A model generated the notes under the pieces. The model was not told the DNA's origin. It searched no databases and saw nothing but the letters and a program-made list of their open reading frames with translations. A stretch of DNA of 64,000 nt from Komagataeibacter intermedius TF2 (GTDB lineage Bacteria > Pseudomonadota > Alphaproteobacteria > Acetobacterales > Acetobacteraceae). Positions 61,110 through 64,000 of the stretch are shown here, piece by piece. The stretch covers positions 1-64,000 of the forward strand of contig NZ_BANF01000061.1 of the NCBI RefSeq assembly GCF_000964425.1, read 5' to 3'. Position numbers and translations under genes: made by a program. Numbering within the stretch: position 1 is the stretch's first letter; the number at the start of each line of letters is the position of its first letter.

Positions 61110-62182
61110 TTGAGCGCGCTACCCCTTGCATCCGCCAGTGTCTCGAAGCCCTGCGCACGCAGCGCACGCAGGGTTTCGGCCTTCAGCCGCGCGATGATGC
61201 CCGGCCCTTCGTAAACATAGGATGTGTAGATCTGCACGAGGTCGGCACCCGCGCGCACCCGGTCCACGATATCCGCGCCGGTCTCGATCCCGCCACAGGC
61301 CACCAGTGCGACGCGGCCAGCGGCCACAGTCGCCACGCGGGTCAGCATATCCTGCGCCAGCGCGCGCAGCGGGCGACCGGACAGGCCGCCGGCTTCGTCC
61401 GCATCCGGGCTGCGCAGTCCAGGCGGGCGTGAAAGGGTGGTGTTGGACACGATCAGCCCCTGCACACCCCCGGCAATCGCGGCCTCGACCACTGCCGCCA
61501 CGTCATCATGCGCGATATCAGGCGATATCTTGACCAGCAGTGGCGGCCGTTCGGGGTGGGCTGCACTGATGGCGTCCAGAATGCCCTTCAGGCGCGTCGC
61601 TTCCTGCAGGTCGCGCAGGCCCGGCGTATTGGGCGATGACAGGTTGATGACGATGTAGTCGGCATAATGCTTCACCCGCCCGACCAGCATGGGGTAATCG
61701 CGCTCGGGATCCGCACCAGTCTTGTTGATGCCAAGGTTCGCGCCCACCGGCACCTGCGCGCCCGGCGTACGGCGCGGTGACGATACGCGGTGCAGCCGCG
61801 CCATGCGCACGGCAAAACGGTCGATGCCCTGATTGTTGAACCCCATGCGGTTGATGATGGCGCGGTCTTCCGTCAGCCGGAACAGGCGTGGCTGCGGGTT
61901 GCCGGGCTGCGGGCGGGGGGTCACGGTCCCGGCTTCGACAAAACCGAAGCCCGAACGCGCCAGCGGGCGCACGACCAGCGCATTCTTGTCAAACCCGGCC
62001 GCCATGCCGATGGGATTGGGAAACCGCAGGCCCATGGCCCGTACCGACAGCGCCGGGTCATCATTGCCCGGGCAGGATACCCCGCCCAGACCAAGCTGCA
62101 GGGCATCCAGGGCGATACGATGGGCGGTCTCGGGCTCCAGACGCCGCATCAGGGGCAGGATCATACGCGACATAATATTCAT
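61106..62182 (-). CDS. pyrD: Quinone-dependent dihydroorotate dehydrogenase
   Basis: A 358-residue class 2 enzyme of pyrimidine synthesis that passes electrons to ubiquinone. The FMN-binding motif GMAAGFDKNA is clear, with NLGINKTG, YIVINLSSPNTPGLRDLQ (the catalytic Ser region) and LVACGGIETGADIVDRVRAG. The first 20 residues are the short membrane-associated helix of class 2. It overlaps the HAD gene by four bases. Confidence 0.97.
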   Translation of the reverse strand: MNIMSRMILPLMRRLEPETAHRIALDALQLGLGGVSCPGNDDPALSVRAMGLRFPNPIGMAAGFDKNALVVRPLARSGFGFVEAGTVTPRPQPGNPQPRLFRLTEDRAIINRMGFNNQGIDRFAVRMARLHRVSSPRRTPGAQVPVGANLGINKTGADPERDYPMLVGRVKHYADYIVINLSSPNTPGLRDLQEATRLKGILDAISAAHPERPPLLVKISPDIAHDDVAAVVEAAIAGGVQGLIVSNTTLSRPPGLRSPDADEAGGLSGRPLRALAQDMLTRVATVAAGRVALVACGGIETGADIVDRVRAGADLVQIYTSYVYEGPGIIARLKAETLRALRAQGFETLADARGSALK

Positions 62183-62227
62183 GACAGGAAGTGTTGCCGC
62201 AATTCAGCGCCGGGGGAAAGGGGGCAA

Positions 62228-63436
62228 CTAACCATGCGCGGGCTTTGTCGCGTCCACCGCCGCCGGTGCATCGGTGGGAAAGCGGATCAGGTAATAGGGC
62301 GGCACCCGCAGGTCATGGCCGCCATTCAGTCCACCCAGACGATTCCATTGCCCCAGCGTGCAGTACACCATGTCGCCATCAACGAATATCCCGTCGGGGG
62401 ACAGGATTCGCGGGTCATGCACCATGGTGTCGAACGTCCCGTCCGCATTGCGGCGGAAAATGGCGTCATGTTCGAAATTGGTGGTGTAGATCCGCCCCTT
62501 TGCATCATTCGCCAGACCATCAGCCACGCCCTTTTCCCCCAGATCGCGGATCCCGGCGGCAAGCTGCGCATCGGTTCTGGAAAAATCGGCCAGCAGGCCT
62601 GTAGGAATGCTGTACAGCCGCCTGCTGGTCAGGGGACTGTAATACAGCGTGCCGCTGTCGGGCGACAGGGTAATGCCGTCCACCCCACCCCAGACAAAGC
62701 CGGGTGGATGCTGCGGAGGATCAAACACCAGTGGCCGGCCCTCCACCACCGCCATGAACGGACGCTGCGCCTGAATGGAGGGATGGTCCGCCAGCACCCG
62801 GCGCTGCCGGCCTGTTGCAATATCCACCACCACAAGGGCGGGCGACAGGCCGAAGGAGGAATCGGTCACGTACACCGTGCCCTGCGCCCCATGAGTCAGA
62901 TCCACCCGCAGGTCGTTCATGTGGCTGTCCGGCAGCAGGGCTGGCGCACGCAGGATGATGCTGGCGAAAATCCGGTCCGTTTCGGGGTCGATGCCGATCA
63001 CTTTCGCCGCCCCCGGCGCCAGTGGCTGTCCCGCCAGCTTGCCATCATCAATGGCCCATAACCGTCCTCGCGCATCCGTCGTCATGCCATGCACCGACAT
63101 GAGCCGGATGCCCGGCGGCTGGTCGGACGGCATGCTGTGCGCCGCATCGGGATAGGGATACAGCTTCCCGCCCTTCAGTTCCGCAAGGGTCGCCCCGTGA
63201 TGATTGACCGCATGGCGGGGAAAACCGACAAATATGCGCCCATGGGTCACGGCGATGCCCGACGGACCGGGCCCGTCAAACCGGGCGACGATTTCAAACG
63301 GGCCGGACGATGCCACGCCATGGTCGCGGTTGGTGGCATCATGCGCCGGTTCCGCCGCACGGGCGATGCCGCCGATGCCAATGGTCAGTGGCAGGATGGC
63401 ACGGAACAGGTCACGCCTGTGCATGGACATGGTCAT
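62228..63436 (-). CDS. Major royal jelly/yellow-type beta-propeller protein, Tat-like export signal
   Basis: A 402-residue protein of the royal-jelly/SMP-30-like six-bladed propeller group. Its N-terminus MTMSMHRRDLFRAILPLTIG carries twin arginines before a hydrophobic segment, a Tat-like signal, suggesting export folded. Blades include GITLSPDSGTLYYSPL and LSPDGIFVDGDMVYCTLGQW. Such proteins may bind or hydrolyse lactones, and sugar-lactone chemistry suits acetic acid bacteria, but substrate is unknown. GGGGGAG upstream supports the ATG at 63436. It lies 87 bp after the cytochrome gene on the same strand. Confidence 0.85.
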   Translation of the reverse strand: MTMSMHRRDLFRAILPLTIGIGGIARAAEPAHDATNRDHGVASSGPFEIVARFDGPGPSGIAVTHGRIFVGFPRHAVNHHGATLAELKGGKLYPYPDAAHSMPSDQPPGIRLMSVHGMTTDARGRLWAIDDGKLAGQPLAPGAAKVIGIDPETDRIFASIILRAPALLPDSHMNDLRVDLTHGAQGTVYVTDSSFGLSPALVVVDIATGRQRRVLADHPSIQAQRPFMAVVEGRPLVFDPPQHPPGFVWGGVDGITLSPDSGTLYYSPLTSRRLYSIPTGLLADFSRTDAQLAAGIRDLGEKGVADGLANDAKGRIYTTNFEHDAIFRRNADGTFDTMVHDPRILSPDGIFVDGDMVYCTLGQWNRLGGLNGGHDLRVPPYYLIRFPTDAPAAVDATKPAHG

Positions 63437-63523
63437 CGTCTCCCCCGGATGCTGGCTGTTCCGCCATTCATGCAAGTCCAGGTGGCAAGGGCAATCAGCC
63501 CTGCCCCGGCCCGGACTTCACAA

Positions 63524-64000
63524 TCAGTTCATGGGCAGGGATGCGGGCGGGTGTTCGGGCGACAGCGTGCGCCGTATCCGTCCCACATCCGCAGTCGTTA
63601 CCCCGGGTGCGTCATTTCCCCATGCCGCGCGGATGAAGGTGACGGTATCCGCCACGGCCGCATCATCCATGCCTGCCGCGAAACCGGGCATGACAAAGGC
63701 CGAAGGCGCCTGACGCGTCGCGCGCAGGACATTCCCCTCCAGCACGATACGGATCAGGGAATCCGGCCTGGGGTCCATGACCACCGGGTTGCCCGCCAGT
63801 GGCGGGAAGGTGGTGGGATAGCCACGGCCATCAGTGCGGTGACAGGCAGCGCAACGGTCGACATAGGACCGCGCACCACGGGCGGACACGTTGCCTGCGC
63901 GCAGGGCGTCGGTTGCCGTGGGATCATAGGTCCAGCCCTGCGCAACCGGGGTTGCCGCGGGGGACAGGGTCTTGAGGTAACGCGCGATCGCCAGCCGGTC
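63524..64000 (-). CDS. Membrane-type cytochrome c, C-terminal part (N-terminus beyond window)
   Basis: The last 158 residues of a cytochrome c. The preceding domain ends IARYLKTLSP, and a heme site CAACH is in SYVDRCAACHRTDGRGYP, with the axial methionine in SAFVMPGFAAGM. ATAP-rich spacing and the three-heme pattern of which this is the last domain resemble cytochrome c subunits of alcohol, gluconate or sorbitol dehydrogenases. No dehydrogenase subunit is seen in this window. Confidence 0.85.
   Translation of the reverse strand, partial: DRLAIARYLKTLSPAATPVAQGWTYDPTATDALRAGNVSARGARSYVDRCAACHRTDGRGYPTTFPPLAGNPVVMDPRPDSLIRIVLEGNVLRATRQAPSAFVMPGFAAGMDDAAVADTVTFIRAAWGNDAPGVTTADVGRIRRTLSPEHPPASLPMN

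Overview
The window looks like the chromosome of a high-GC acetic acid bacterium, most likely Komagataeibacter or a close relative. The main evidence is a single-polypeptide BcsA-BcsB cellulose synthase followed directly by BcsC, the layout of the bcsAB-bcsC ("bcs3"-type) clusters known from that genus. An incomplete membrane-type cytochrome c, a quinone-dependent PyrD, and alphaproteobacterial families such as TIGR02300, TIGR01459 and SdhAF4 agree with this. No phage, insertion sequence, CRISPR array or tRNA gene was seen.

Layout. 1-5.1 kb (minus): rmuC, then an OmpR-type regulator and its sensor kinase, then a truncated RND efflux pump. 5.4-8.1 kb (plus): a DctA-type symporter and an MFS organic-acid transporter. 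8.2-14.6 kb: a large YhdP/AsmA-like envelope protein divergent from glnE. 14.7-20.8 kb: peroxiredoxin, small secreted proteins including two tandem paralogues, aat, a 2-hydroxyacid dehydrogenase, EcsC-, YciI- and EVE-family proteins. 21.0-26.5 kb (plus): a tightly overlapping cytochrome c maturation operon ccmCDEFGHI, followed by sdhAF4. 26.6-31.2 kb: a membrane protein, a serine hydrolase and an M16 peptidase. 31.3-40.5 kb: a small AT-rich orphan gene, then bcsC and bcsAB (minus), with an AT-rich upstream region of about 470 bp. 40.5-46.9 kb: aroA-cmk-rpsA, a TIGR02300 protein, folB, a FolM-like reductase. 46.3-49.5 kb: recR, ybaB, dnaX and the SRP RNA gene. 49.5-53.5 kb: gamma-glutamyltranspeptidase, methionine aminopeptidase and a D,D-carboxypeptidase. 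53.7-57.1 kb (plus): clpS, clpA, ynfA. 57.2-64 kb: a DUF3465 protein, PPK2, a YdfG-like reductase, YqgE, a TIGR01459 phosphatase, pyrD, a royal-jelly-type beta-propeller protein and the end of a cytochrome c.

How the genes work together. Several units have clear joint roles: heme delivery and apocytochrome reduction (ccm genes), replication and recombination (dnaX/ybaB/recR), tail-first protein degradation (aat with clpS/clpA), folate synthesis (folB plus the FolM-like gene), and cellulose synthesis and export (bcsAB/bcsC), where c-di-GMP control is expected from an intact PilZ motif.

The most unusual signals are outside the coding regions. A two-hairpin repeat family occupies three of the convergent gene junctions, with a partial relative at a fourth. 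The AT-rich bcsAB leader contains a TATAAT box and several symmetric sites, and the bcs unit lies directly behind rpsA, where many proteobacteria have ihfB.
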